From contig JAXGYV010000001.1 of assembly GCA_040772045.1 (NCBI GenBank), forward strand, positions 124,001 through 188,000: a stretch of DNA of 64,000 nt, given 5' to 3'. A program made the position numbers and the translations under genes. Shown here in pieces: positions 52,930 through 61,274 of this stretch (position 1 is the stretch's first letter; every line of letters starts with the position of its first letter). The DNA comes from JAXGYV01 sp040772045. GTDB taxonomy: Bacteria; Actinomycetota; Thermoleophilia; UBA2241. The notes below the pieces were generated by a model. That model had not been told where the DNA came from, did not search any database, and saw nothing but the letters and a program-made list of their open reading frames with translations.

Positions 52930-54459
52930 CTACTTCGCGTAGTCGACGGCGCGGCTTTCGCGGATCACGGTGACCCGGATCTGTCCGGGGTAGTCGAGCT
53001 GGCCCTCGATATCTTTGGCGATCTCGTGCGCCAGCAGCACCGCGCTATCGTCGTCGATCTCGTTGGGCTTTACCATGACTCGCACCTCGCGTCCGGCCTG
53101 AATGGCGTAGCACTTCTCCACGCCCTTCTTGGACTCCGCGATATGCTCCAGAGCCTCCAGCCGTTTGATGTAGTTCTCGAGCGTCTCGCGGCGAGCGCCT
53201 GGCCGAGCGGCGGAGACGGCATCGGCGGCTTGCACGAGGACGGCCTCGATGGTCTGGGGCTCGGCGTCTCCATGGTGTGCCCCGATCGCGTGGCACACGC
53301 TCTGCGACTCCCGGTACTTCTTGGCCAGCTGCTCGCTGATCTGCGCGTGGGACCCGTCTACCTCGTGGTCGACTGCCTTGCCGATGTCGTGCAACAGACC
53401 TGCGCGGCGGGCGATCTTGGCGTTGGCGCCCAGCTCCGCCGCCATGATACCGGCCAGATGCGCGACCTCGATCGAGTGATTGAGGACGTTCTGACCGTAG
53501 CTGGTGCGGAACTTCAGGCGGCCCAGCGTGCGGACTAGCTCGGGGGCCAAGCCGTGCACGTTGGTGTCGAAGCAGGCTTGCTCGCCCGCCTCCTCGATGA
53601 CCGCCTCGACCTCCGCGCTCGCTTGAGCGTACATCTCTTCGATGCGTGCTGGGTGGATGCGGCCGTCGGTGATGAGCTTGCTGAGCGTCAGTCGGGCGAT
53701 CTCGCGACGCACGCCGTCGAAGCCGCTGAGCACAACCGCCTCGGGGGTGTCGTCGATGATGAAGTCGATGCCCGTGATGTTTTCGAGCGCTCGGATATTG
53801 CGCCCCTCGCGGCCGATGATGCGCCCCTTCATGTCGTCCGAGGGAAGGTTGACTACTGAGACCGTGGTCTCTGCCACGTGGTTGGCCGCCGTACGCTGGA
53901 TGGAGAGCGAGAGGATGTTCCGCGAGCGACGTTCCGCCTCGCGCCGTGCTTCGTCCTCGACCGTGCGTATGAGGCGCGCCATCTCATGGCGAGCCTCCTC
54001 TTCCGTCTGCTGCAACAGCATGTCTCTGGCCTGTGCGACCGTAAGGCCAGAGACGCGCTCCAGTGTGGCGATCTGCTCTGCTTGCAGCTCCTTGAGGCGA
54101 TCGCGGAGCTGGACCACGTCGCTCTCCCGATCGCGCACCGACTGGTCGCGCCGGTCGAGCTCGAGCGCGCGCGCCTCGACGACCTCCTCTCGCTGCTGTA
54201 CCCATTGCTCGGACTTGGCGAGCTCCGCGCGCCGCTCGCGTACCTCGGCCTCGATCTCGGTGCGCACGCGGTGCACCTCTTCCTTCGCCTCGAGGCGCGC
54301 TTCCTTGAGGATCGTCTCGGCCTCGCGTCGCGCGTCGCGCAGCACTTTCTCCGTCTCGCGCTCGGCGTTCGCGAGCTGTCCCTTGGCGAGGTAGCGACGA
54401 CCGATGTAGCCGAGGCCCAGTCCGACGACTAAGGCAACCACGACGTAGATGACGAGCAT
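52930..54459 (-). CDS. rny: Ribonuclease Y
   Basis: 509 residues from ATG 54457-54459 (GAGAGG upstream); the longer frame to 54591 runs through the structured leader and is not protein-like. Residues 2-20 are a membrane anchor (LVIYVVVALVVGLGLGYIG), 25-190 a long charged coiled coil, about 200-260 a KH domain (MKGRIIGREGRNIRALE), and about 330-430 an HD domain with LLHDIGKAVDHEVDG. It is a membrane-tethered endoribonuclease that starts mRNA decay. RNase J is encoded nearby at the window end. Confidence 0.96.
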   Translation of the reverse strand: MLVIYVVVALVVGLGLGYIGRRYLAKGQLANAERETEKVLRDARREAETILKEARLEAKEEVHRVRTEIEAEVRERRAELAKSEQWVQQREEVVEARALELDRRDQSVRDRESDVVQLRDRLKELQAEQIATLERVSGLTVAQARDMLLQQTEEEARHEMARLIRTVEDEARREAERRSRNILSLSIQRTAANHVAETTVSVVNLPSDDMKGRIIGREGRNIRALENITGIDFIIDDTPEAVVLSGFDGVRREIARLTLSKLITDGRIHPARIEEMYAQASAEVEAVIEEAGEQACFDTNVHGLAPELVRTLGRLKFRTSYGQNVLNHSIEVAHLAGIMAAELGANAKIARRAGLLHDIGKAVDHEVDGSHAQISEQLAKKYRESQSVCHAIGAHHGDAEPQTIEAVLVQAADAVSAARPGARRETLENYIKRLEALEHIAESKKGVEKCYAIQAGREVRVMVKPNEIDDDSAVLLAHEIAKDIEGQLDYPGQIRVTVIRESRAVDYAK

Positions 54460-54766
54460 GTCAACCTCTCTGTCTCGAGAAGGAAAAAGTCGGGTACCTA
54501 CCCGACCTGCGTCGCATCCAAGCCTACGCTCGCACGAAGCTGAGACAGCCTGAGGGAGCCATGCCTCAGAAGAAGGTGAGGTCACCTCCACAATCGATAC
54601 GTTTTGGCTCCATGCTCTTCATCTAGGCGAGGAGCGTACTGCCCCTCGGCACTCACTGCTCATGCGAATAAGCGAAGACTGGACGCAGTCCAAGTACAAG
54701 TCTTACCAGCGATTCTAGGCGTAGCGAGCCGATAGTGTCAACGAGCCGACACGCTCGCGCAACTCG
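54460..54766 (-). promoter_or_regulatory. Structured leader region between recX and rny
   Basis: 307 bases without a gene, holding three inverted repeats in the rny upstream RNA: AGGTGA-GG-TCACCT at 54574-54587, CTGAGG-N8-CCTCAG at 54550-54569, and the terminator-like GTCGGGTA hairpin at 54489-54506. This arrangement fits a rny promoter just after recX followed by an attenuated leader. Alternatively, these are simply the recX-side terminators. Confidence 0.45.
54482..54506 (-). terminator. Intrinsic terminator or attenuator upstream of rny
   Basis: Read on the minus strand, an 8-bp perfect stem (GTCGGGTA/TACCCGAC, 54489-54506, 2-base loop) is followed at once by TTTTT (54488-54484). This is the most typical intrinsic terminator in the window. 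It lies 25 bp before the rny start codon and 260 bp after the recX stop. Confidence 0.75.
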
Positions 54767-55417
54767 TCATTCGACACGCTGGGCATCCTCGTTCTCGCAG
54801 GTAGACTCGCCGCCCCACTGGCATACGGCGGCGAACGTAACGGCAGGAGAAAAACCTCGTCGCCGGAGGAAGGCGAACGCGCGTCGCCGCGCGCTCTCGG
54901 CGGAGCCGCGCGGCGGCCCCTGACGGGCCAGTGCCGCGATGGCTCGCGAGAGCTCGTCGTCGCCCGCTTCTGCAGCGAGTGCCGCCGCTGCGATGTGGTC
55001 GGCCACACCGAATCGTTTCAGCTCGCGGACGATGCGCTCGCTCCCCCATCCGACAAGCTTGATCCGATCGGCGACGAACGCGCGGGCGAACTCGGCGTCG
55101 TCGAGCAATCCCTCCGCGGCAAGGCGTGCGATGGTCTGCGCGACCACGAACGCGCTGTGACCCTTGGCCGCGAGGCGCTGCCGCAGCTCGCCTGTGGCGC
55201 GAACCCGGTGCGCCAGTAGTCTGTAGGCGTCGCTCAGAGCACGTTCCACCGACGCCTCGGTGCCAAGGGCCTCCGCCTCCTCCGTCGACAGCTCGCGGCC
55301 ACGATGGAGACCGAAGCGCGCGACGAGGGCGGCGCTGACTGTCCACGTGTATGTGCCGTCGACATGCACGGCAACACGTCCGGAACGCGTGGCACGCAAA
55401 GCAGTGATTGCGGGCAT
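54767..55417 (-). CDS. recX: Regulatory protein RecX
   Basis: 216 residues. Three-helix repeats typical of RecX: RALSDAYRLLAHRVRATGEL, RLAAEGLLDDAEFARAFVAD and SERIVRELKRFGVADHIAAA. It binds RecA filaments and limits their activity. It follows recA with a 21-bp gap. The N-terminal 50 residues (RSGRVAVHVDGTYTWTVSA) are the usual beta-rich extension of actinobacterial and clostridial members. Confidence 0.92.
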   Translation of the reverse strand: MPAITALRATRSGRVAVHVDGTYTWTVSAALVARFGLHRGRELSTEEAEALGTEASVERALSDAYRLLAHRVRATGELRQRLAAKGHSAFVVAQTIARLAAEGLLDDAEFARAFVADRIKLVGWGSERIVRELKRFGVADHIAAAALAAEAGDDELSRAIAALARQGPPRGSAESARRRAFAFLRRRGFSPAVTFAAVCQWGGESTCENEDAQRVE

Positions 55418-55438
55418 CGCGGACCCGCCCGCTCAGTG

Positions 55439-56467
55439 TCAGGTGGCCGCGGGTTGCGCGGCAGCCGGCACCGCGGGCAGCCCGGTGCGTTCGCGGATCT
55501 CTCCCTCGATGGCATCCGCCATGTCGGGATTCTGGGCGAGGAACGCTTTCGCGTTCGCCCGGCCCTGCCCGATGCGCTCTTCGCGGAAGCTGTAGAAGGC
55601 GCCGCTCTTCTGTACGACGTCGCAGGTGACACCCAAGTCCAGCAGTGTGCCCTCTCGCGAGATGCCGTTGCCGTACATGATGTCGAACTCAGCTTGTTTG
55701 AACGGCGGCGCCACCTTGTTCTTGACCACTTTGACGCGGACGCGGTTGCCAATGGCTTCTGTACCGTCTTTGAGCGTCTCGATCCGGCGGATGTCGAGCC
55801 GGATAGTGGCGTAGAACTTGAGCGCCTTTCCGCCCGTGGTGGTCTCGGGGTTGCCGAACATCACGCCGATCTTCTCGCGAAGCTGGTTCGTGAAGCAGCA
55901 GATGGTACCGGATTTGCTGAGCGTGCCGGCGAGCTTTCGGAGCGCCTGGCTCATGAGGCGGGCCTGGAGGCCGACGAAGCTGTCGCCCATCTCCCCCTCG
56001 ATCTCGGCGCGCGGCGTGAGCGCCGCCACCGAGTCTATGGCAACCAGATCCAGCGCCCCGCTGCGCACGAGCATCTCGGCGATCTCCAGAGCCTGTTCGC
56101 CATAGTCGGGCTGAGACACCAGCAGGTCGTCCACGTCCACTCCGATGGCCTTGGCGTAGGACGGGTCCATGGCGTGCTCGGCATCGATGAATGCCGCCTT
56201 GCCGCCGAGGCGCTGCGCCTGTGCGATGAGGTGGTAGACGAGCGTGGTTTTGCCCGAGGATTCGGGTCCGAAGATCTCGACGATCCGACCTCGCGGGATG
56301 CCGCCCACACCGAGCGCGATGTCGAGCCCTAGAGATCCCGTGGGCACCACACGCATGTCGGCATCTGTGGCCCGGTCGCCCATGCGCATGACGCTCCCTT
56401 TGCCGAACGTACGCTCTATTTGTGTAAGGGCGGCGTTAAGAGCCTTGTCGCGGTCCTGTAGTTCCAC
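55439..56467 (-). CDS. recA: Recombinase RecA
   Basis: 342 residues; GTG start with AAAGGAG eleven bases upstream. Walker A IFGPESSGKTTLVYHLI, DAEHAMDPSYAKAIGVD, Walker B LVAIDSVAALTPRAEIEGEM, L2 region NQLREKIGVMFGNPETTTGG, and KVVKNKVAPPFKQAEFDI are all intact. No intein is present. Only 19 bp separate it from thpR, so a separate SOS promoter would have to lie inside or before thpR; no LexA-type palindrome is seen in that gap. Confidence 0.98.
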   Translation of the reverse strand: MELQDRDKALNAALTQIERTFGKGSVMRMGDRATDADMRVVPTGSLGLDIALGVGGIPRGRIVEIFGPESSGKTTLVYHLIAQAQRLGGKAAFIDAEHAMDPSYAKAIGVDVDDLLVSQPDYGEQALEIAEMLVRSGALDLVAIDSVAALTPRAEIEGEMGDSFVGLQARLMSQALRKLAGTLSKSGTICCFTNQLREKIGVMFGNPETTTGGKALKFYATIRLDIRRIETLKDGTEAIGNRVRVKVVKNKVAPPFKQAEFDIMYGNGISREGTLLDLGVTCDVVQKSGAFYSFREERIGQGRANAKAFLAQNPDMADAIEGEIRERTGLPAVPAAAQPAAT

Positions 56468-56486
56468 GGTTGCAGCGCTCCTTTAC

Positions 56487-57020
56487 TTACCGTGCCGGGA
56501 ACCTGGCGAGCGGCGTATGGACGGCACCGCCCCTGGTGAGGTCACTAGTATAGAGGACCAGGTCGGATGGGCAAAGTTCCGGGAAGGTGACATTTTGCAG
56601 GGGAAACCGATTCCCTGGTCGCCGATAGCGAGCGACGGTGATGTGCGGCAAATACGATCGTCGCTCGGGGCGATACAGGGAAGCCCGCGCCAGCGATTCC
56701 GAGAGCGTCCGTTGCAGATCGATAAGGCTGACGAGGTCGCCGGGCGCGGCAGGTGTGTCCAGCAGCGGCAGAGCGATGACCCGTTTCTTGCCCCGCTCGG
56801 GCAGGAAGAGAGGGTTGCCCAGCACCAGCCGCAGCCGGGCGAACGGCACGGTCGCCAGCACGTCCCTGAGCGCCGGTACGCTGTCCGCGGGCATCTGCCC
56901 CAAAAAACAGAGGGTGAGGTGCAGACACTGCGTGCGGCGCACGTTTGGTAGACCCGCAAACGCTGCCTCCTGCCACACCGCGATGTGCTGCAGCACGGCC
57001 TCCGGGACGTCCAGTGCCAC
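56487..57020 (-). CDS. thpR: RNA 2',3'-cyclic phosphodiesterase (2'-5' RNA ligase family)
   Basis: 177 residues from GTG 57018-57020. The two HXT catalytic motifs are LHLTLCFLG (His34) and LPHITVARY (near residue 126), the 2H phosphoesterase signature. Homologues usually begin with MRLFVALD; the matching LRLF codons lie just upstream here but without ATG, GTG or TTG, so the true start is odd: either this truncated GTG or a rarer codon such as the CTG in that stretch. It sits between cinA and recA, a common position. Confidence 0.85.
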   Translation of the reverse strand: MALDVPEAVLQHIAVWQEAAFAGLPNVRRTQCLHLTLCFLGQMPADSVPALRDVLATVPFARLRLVLGNPLFLPERGKKRVIALPLLDTPAAPGDLVSLIDLQRTLSESLARASLYRPERRSYLPHITVARYRRPGNRFPLQNVTFPELCPSDLVLYTSDLTRGGAVHTPLARFPAR

Positions 57021-57073
57021 GAACAGGCGAAGCGCCGGCGCGTGGCTGGGCCGCGTGGCGGCCGGTAATTCGC

Positions 57074-58351
57074 TTACGGTCGTCTCTCCATCTCCTCACG
57101 CAGCACATGTAGGCATGTCTGTACCGTCCACTGGCGAACCACGTTGCGCTCCCCCATGAAGCGCTTCTCTACAGCCCGAACGCCACGCGGGCTCGCGATA
57201 CCGATGTACACCAGGCCGACCGGTTTCGCCACGCTGCCGCCCCCTGGCCCCGCGATGCCCGTAGTCGACAACGCATACGTGCTGCCGAGCAAGGAGCGTA
57301 CACCCGCGGCCATAGCTTGCGCGCAGTCCGCCGACACGGCCCCGTGCTCAGTCAGGAGGCTTGGCGAGACACCCAGCGCCGCGGTCTTCGCCGCGTTCGC
57401 GTAGGCGACGATGCTGCCGACGAAGTACTCGGAGCTGCCGGCGACAGCGGTGATACGGCCACCGAGCAAGCCGCCGGTGCAAGATTCCGCGCACGCCAGC
57501 GTGGCCCGCTCGTCGCGGAGACGGTCGGCGATCATCTGATCGAGAGTGCGCCCGTCCGTCGAGTACACCTGAAAGGATTCTGCAAGGCGCTCTTGGACCA
57601 CGGGCAGGAGACGCTCGCCATCCTCTTCATGAGTGGCCAGGCGTACGGTGATGTCGCCCCACGCCGCGGTGATCGCTATATCAAGGGGTTCGCCCAGGAA
57701 CGGCTCGAGCAGTGGAGCTACCTGCATCTCCCCCACTCCAGTGATGCGGACGATCGCCACGGCGCCGGCCGAGGCCCCTGCCGCTTCGGCGATTGTGGGT
57801 AAGCAGACGCTCCACATGCTGCGCAGCTCGTGTGGTACCCCGGGGAGAACGACCACGCTGGCGCCACTTAAAGTCAGGCGCGCGCCGGGCGCGGTGCCCG
57901 CCGGCGCGAGCATGTTCGCTCCCTCGGGAAGCAGGGCCTGCTTACGGGCCTGGCGAAGCAGTGGTTCCGCGCTGAGCCCATGTCGGTGAGCCACTGCCCG
58001 CACGCGCTCTCGCACGATGTTCCACGCCTCGTCCGACTCGACGAGCGGAACGTTCGCGGCGCGCGCAACCGCCTCCATGGTCACATCGTCGTGCGTAGTA
58101 CCCAGGCCGCCGCTCACGACGATCACGGTGGGCCGCAACGCGAGCAGCGCTTGCAGGTGCCGCGTGATGTGGTCCGCATCGTCCGGGGCGAAGACCACCG
58201 CCAGCACCTGGAAACCGGCTTCCGTGAGCGAGCTCGCCAGGAAGCAGCCGTTCTCGTCGTGCACTCGTCCATCGAGCAGTTCCGCGCCGGTGATCAGCAC
58301 CGCCGCTGTCGCACGCCAACGCCGTGCACGGGCCTGCCTACTCTCGAGCAT
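57074..58351 (-). CDS. cinA: CinA-like competence/damage-inducible protein, nicotinamide-nucleotide amidase
   Basis: 425 residues from ATG 58349-58351 with GGACGAG upstream, overlapping pgsA by 14 bp. The N-terminal MoCF-like domain (ATAAVLITGAELLDGRVHDE, VSGGLGTTHDDVTMEAVA) is followed by the C-terminal amidase domain (about 265-425): LACAESCTGGLLGGRITAVA, GSIVAYANAAK, STTGIAGPGGGS, GLVYIGIA. It recycles NMN to nicotinate mononucleotide and is often co-transcribed with recA, as here. Confidence 0.94.
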   Translation of the reverse strand: MLESRQARARRWRATAAVLITGAELLDGRVHDENGCFLASSLTEAGFQVLAVVFAPDDADHITRHLQALLALRPTVIVVSGGLGTTHDDVTMEAVARAANVPLVESDEAWNIVRERVRAVAHRHGLSAEPLLRQARKQALLPEGANMLAPAGTAPGARLTLSGASVVVLPGVPHELRSMWSVCLPTIAEAAGASAGAVAIVRITGVGEMQVAPLLEPFLGEPLDIAITAAWGDITVRLATHEEDGERLLPVVQERLAESFQVYSTDGRTLDQMIADRLRDERATLACAESCTGGLLGGRITAVAGSSEYFVGSIVAYANAAKTAALGVSPSLLTEHGAVSADCAQAMAAGVRSLLGSTYALSTTGIAGPGGGSVAKPVGLVYIGIASPRGVRAVEKRFMGERNVVRQWTVQTCLHVLREEMERRP

Positions 58352-58970
58352 CGTCTCGTCCGCACTCTTGGGCGGTGTTCGCCGCTGGCAGCGTTGCATC
58401 TTCTCCCGGTGGCGACACCGGTCGCACGGGCTTGGCCGTCGGCTGGAGCAGGGCGCGCGCGTTGAAGAAGTACTCGATCCCCGAGGCCAGGGTGAGCGCC
58501 ACGGCCGTGTAGATCAGAACGTCTTCCGCCTGCCGGTAGTACGGCAGAGACGTGTGCGAGACCAAGAGGAAGAGGACGGCCACCGTCTGGCTGACGGTCT
58601 TGACCTTGCCCAGATGGCTTGCCGGGATGGACACCCCCTGCGCGATGCCGACCAAACGGAGCCCGCTGACGGCGAACTCCCGTCCGATGATCACCATGGC
58701 TACCCATGCTTCGAGACGTTCCAGACTGACGAGGGCGATGAGCGCCGAGGAGATCAGGAGCTTATCGGCGAGGGGATCGAGAAAAATCCCCGCCGCGGTG
58801 ACGGCGTTACGTGAGCGGGCGAGGTAGCCGTCGAGCTTGTCGGTACCCGCGGCTATAGCGAATACGGCTACAGCAATCATGTCGCCGTAGGGGACGCGGG
58901 AGAACAACAGGACGAGAAACACCGGGATGAGCAGGATGCGGGTCACAGTGACGGCGTTGGCGGCGTTCAT
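58338..58970 (-). CDS. pgsA: CDP-diacylglycerol-glycerol-3-phosphate 3-phosphatidyltransferase
   Basis: 210 residues with about five to six membrane helices. The CDP-alcohol motif DG-X2-AR-X8-G-X3-D-X3-D is complete, from DGYLARSRN to GIFLDPLADK. ANAVTVTRILLIPVFLVLL is the characteristic N-terminus. It makes phosphatidylglycerophosphate, first step to phosphatidylglycerol. Its place between rimO and cinA is the conserved pgsA position. The C-terminal 30 residues are a hydrophilic tail. Confidence 0.94.
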   Translation of the reverse strand: MNAANAVTVTRILLIPVFLVLLFSRVPYGDMIAVAVFAIAAGTDKLDGYLARSRNAVTAAGIFLDPLADKLLISSALIALVSLERLEAWVAMVIIGREFAVSGLRLVGIAQGVSIPASHLGKVKTVSQTVAVLFLLVSHTSLPYYRQAEDVLIYTAVALTLASGIEYFFNARALLQPTAKPVRPVSPPGEDATLPAANTAQECGRDDARE

Positions 58971-60334
58971 GTCCTCCCGGCCTCCGATTCGCCCTGTTTC
59001 GCAACTCCGTGAGCTGTGAGGTGGTACCCGGCGACGCCGTCCACGACGGCCGTCACGATCTGTCCCTTGCGAACGGCACCCTGGACGGCGACGGTAGTGG
59101 TCCCGTCGACATCCGGAGCTTGCAACCGGATTCTACCAGTCGCCCGGCCGCCGGCCGCCCGCGTGCCATGCTCGATCAGCACCTCTGCTCGTCTGCCTAC
59201 CATCGCCGACCAGAAGCGTGCGGCCGCCCGCTCGATCTGTTCGCCGATGAACGCCGCCCGCTCGAGGGCCTCAGCGTATGGGACGGTTGGTCGGAGCGAG
59301 AAAGCGGGCGTGCCCTCTTGCGGGTCGAACACGAACACGCCGGCGACCGCTAGCTCCGCCGCCGCGATGAATTCCGCCAGCGCCTCCACGTCGCGCTCGG
59401 TCTCGCCAGGGAAACCGACAATGAAGGTGGAGCGCACGGCTGCGCCCGGGAGCACGCAACGAACGTGATCGAGCAGCGCCAGGTATCTGTCCGCATCGCC
59501 GCGTCTCCCCATGCGCTCCAAGACGGCGCGCGATGCGTGCTGTAACGGCAGGTCGACGTACGGCACGGCGTATGCCGCCAGCGCCTCGAGCAAGGGCCCA
59601 TCGATGCCGTCCGGCTGTAAGTACAGCACACGCAGCCAGAACGGCTCGAGCGAAACGACATCTCGGAGCAGTTGCGGCAGCGCGCCGTACCCCGGCCATG
59701 CCCAGTGCGACGTATCCTGACCCACCAGTACCAGCTCGCGTGCACCGCTCGCTGTGGCGTGCGCGGCCGCGCTCAGGATGGCCTGCGGAGCGAGCGCGGC
59801 ATACCCCCCCTTGATGAGCGGGATGGCGCAGTATGCGCACCGCCGGTCGCAGCCATCGGAGATCTTCACGTAGGCATGGAGGGGAACGGCGGGGCGTTTG
59901 GTGCTCTGCGCAGTGCCTCGCCGTTCCCCTCCACCCGAGCGCGCTCCGCCCTCGACCTCGCCGGCCAAGGCAGCGAGCGCCCTCATCAGTGGCGCGTCGT
60001 CGAAACCGCTCCACACATCCACCTCGGGGATCTCGCGGCGCAACTCTTCCCCATAGCGCTCAACCAGACAGCCGATAGCCGCTATGCGTGCGCCGCGCGC
60101 GTGGCAGCTCTCCGCCACTTCGAGGATGGCGTCGATCGACTCCTCCTTGGCCGCGTCGATGAAGCCGCACGTGTTCACGATTACGAGGTCAGCGACGGCG
60201 ATCGAGACCGGCCGGTGGCCGAGAGCTGCCAGACGGCGTTCGAGCGTTACCGAGTCCGCCTCGTTCTTCGGACAGCCGAGCGTATGCACGGCGAACCCGG
60301 CGCCGCCGCGGCAGGCCCGGGGGGCAGACGCCAC
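58967..60334 (-). CDS. rimO: Ribosomal protein S12 methylthiotransferase
   Basis: 455 residues from GTG 60332-60334, ten bases after the rodZ stop; the longer frame to 60424 overlaps rodZ. N-terminal cluster cysteines in HTLGCPKNEADSV, NTCGFIDAAKEES and AIGCLVERY; radical SAM motif DGCDRRCAYCAIP; LVGQDTSHW and DLPLQHAS; C-terminal TRAM domain. It methylthiolates Asp88 of ribosomal protein S12. Overlap of four bases with pgsA. Confidence 0.94.
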   Translation of the reverse strand: MASAPRACRGGAGFAVHTLGCPKNEADSVTLERRLAALGHRPVSIAVADLVIVNTCGFIDAAKEESIDAILEVAESCHARGARIAAIGCLVERYGEELRREIPEVDVWSGFDDAPLMRALAALAGEVEGGARSGGGERRGTAQSTKRPAVPLHAYVKISDGCDRRCAYCAIPLIKGGYAALAPQAILSAAAHATASGARELVLVGQDTSHWAWPGYGALPQLLRDVVSLEPFWLRVLYLQPDGIDGPLLEALAAYAVPYVDLPLQHASRAVLERMGRRGDADRYLALLDHVRCVLPGAAVRSTFIVGFPGETERDVEALAEFIAAAELAVAGVFVFDPQEGTPAFSLRPTVPYAEALERAAFIGEQIERAAARFWSAMVGRRAEVLIEHGTRAAGGRATGRIRLQAPDVDGTTTVAVQGAVRKGQIVTAVVDGVAGYHLTAHGVAKQGESEAGRT

Positions 60335-60344
60335 GGCACCGTGG

Positions 60345-61094
60345 CTACTGTCGCGTGACCTTGCCCTTGGCGATGAGATAGGAGACTCCAGAGGGAGCGC
60401 CTTGCGTGCGGATGGCTTTTCCATTCACGGTCAGCGTGAGATGCGCGGGATCGCCCCCTATGGTGAGGTACAGCGCGCCCGTGATGGTGAATGTCTTCGT
60501 CGCACCCGCGGCGAGCACGCTCTGGAAGAGCGGTGTACCGGTAGCGCTTCCCTTGCGAACGTCGATGTAGCACTGCTGAGTGGCGCGTATACGGACCACC
60601 GTGCGATGGGTCACCGGCGAGCGGCTCGGCGACGGGGATGGGCTGGGTGACGGTGAGGTGCTAACCGATGCGCTCGGGGAGAGCAGGCTAGGGTTCACGA
60701 TAGGGCTTGCGTTCTCTTTGGGTGGCGGATTGAGCAGGTAGATGAGCGCCAGAATGAGTACGGCGAGTAGCGCGAGAAACGCCAGACCGGAACGCCGCCG
60801 GGAGTGGTGCTGCTGCGGTCGAAGCACCGATGAACCACCGAAGGGATGGTGTTCCTGTCGCGGCATGTGCCGCGAGAGGTACTCCTCGAGAATGACATCC
60901 GCGTCGAGCCCGAGATACGTCGCATAGCTGCGCAGGAAGCCCTTAACGTATGCGGGTGCCGGGAGGACGTCGAATTCCTCATTCTCCATGGCCTGCAGGT
61001 ACTTGACACGGATCTTGGTGTCTTCCTCAACCTGATGAAGGGTGAGGCGCCTGCGCACACGCGCTTCTCGGAGTGTGGCCCCGATCTCGAACAC
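60345..61094 (-). CDS. RodZ-like helix-turn-helix membrane protein
   Basis: 249 residues. An N-terminal HTH_25 domain (residues 1-70: MFEIGATLREARVRRRLTLH, TKIRVKYLQAMENEEF, LPAPAYVKGFLRSYATYLGL) is followed by a basic stretch, one membrane helix at about 101-120 (GLAFLALLAVLILALIYLL), a Ser/Pro linker of SP repeats, and a beta-rich extracytoplasmic domain (about 165-245). RodZ links MreB to the wall machinery in rods; in this synteny (ftsK, rodZ, rimO, pgsA) it is widespread. No MreB gene is in the window. Confidence 0.85.
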   Translation of the reverse strand: MFEIGATLREARVRRRLTLHQVEEDTKIRVKYLQAMENEEFDVLPAPAYVKGFLRSYATYLGLDADVILEEYLSRHMPRQEHHPFGGSSVLRPQQHHSRRRSGLAFLALLAVLILALIYLLNPPPKENASPIVNPSLLSPSASVSTSPSPSPSPSPSRSPVTHRTVVRIRATQQCYIDVRKGSATGTPLFQSVLAAGATKTFTITGALYLTIGGDPAHLTLTVNGKAIRTQGAPSGVSYLIAKGKVTRQ

Positions 61095-61274
61095 GTACCC
61101 GTGCTTTCAGTCAGACGTTAGGGACGGGCCGCGCTCCGCCTATGCTGAAGGCGGGAGACGCAGCGGCTGCCGCCTGCGAATCTGGCGCCGCGGCGACACA
61201 AGAACAGTCTAGTAAGGGTGACCGACGAACACAATCCTGCCAGCCAAGCGGTGGGGCAAACCGGCAAGCGACAC
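61095..61274. other. Gap between ftsK and the RodZ-like gene
   Basis: 180 bases with no supported gene or clear hairpin. It should hold the start region of the rodZ-rimO-pgsA-cinA-thpR-recA-recX operon if that is separate from ftsK. Confidence 0.3.

Noticed and set aside
55304..56332. 342-residue plus-strand frame
   Set aside because: Antisense shadow of recA, whose motifs are all intact.
56468..56486. SOS box directly upstream of recA
   Set aside because: The 19-bp gap contains no GAAC-N4-GTTC-type palindrome.
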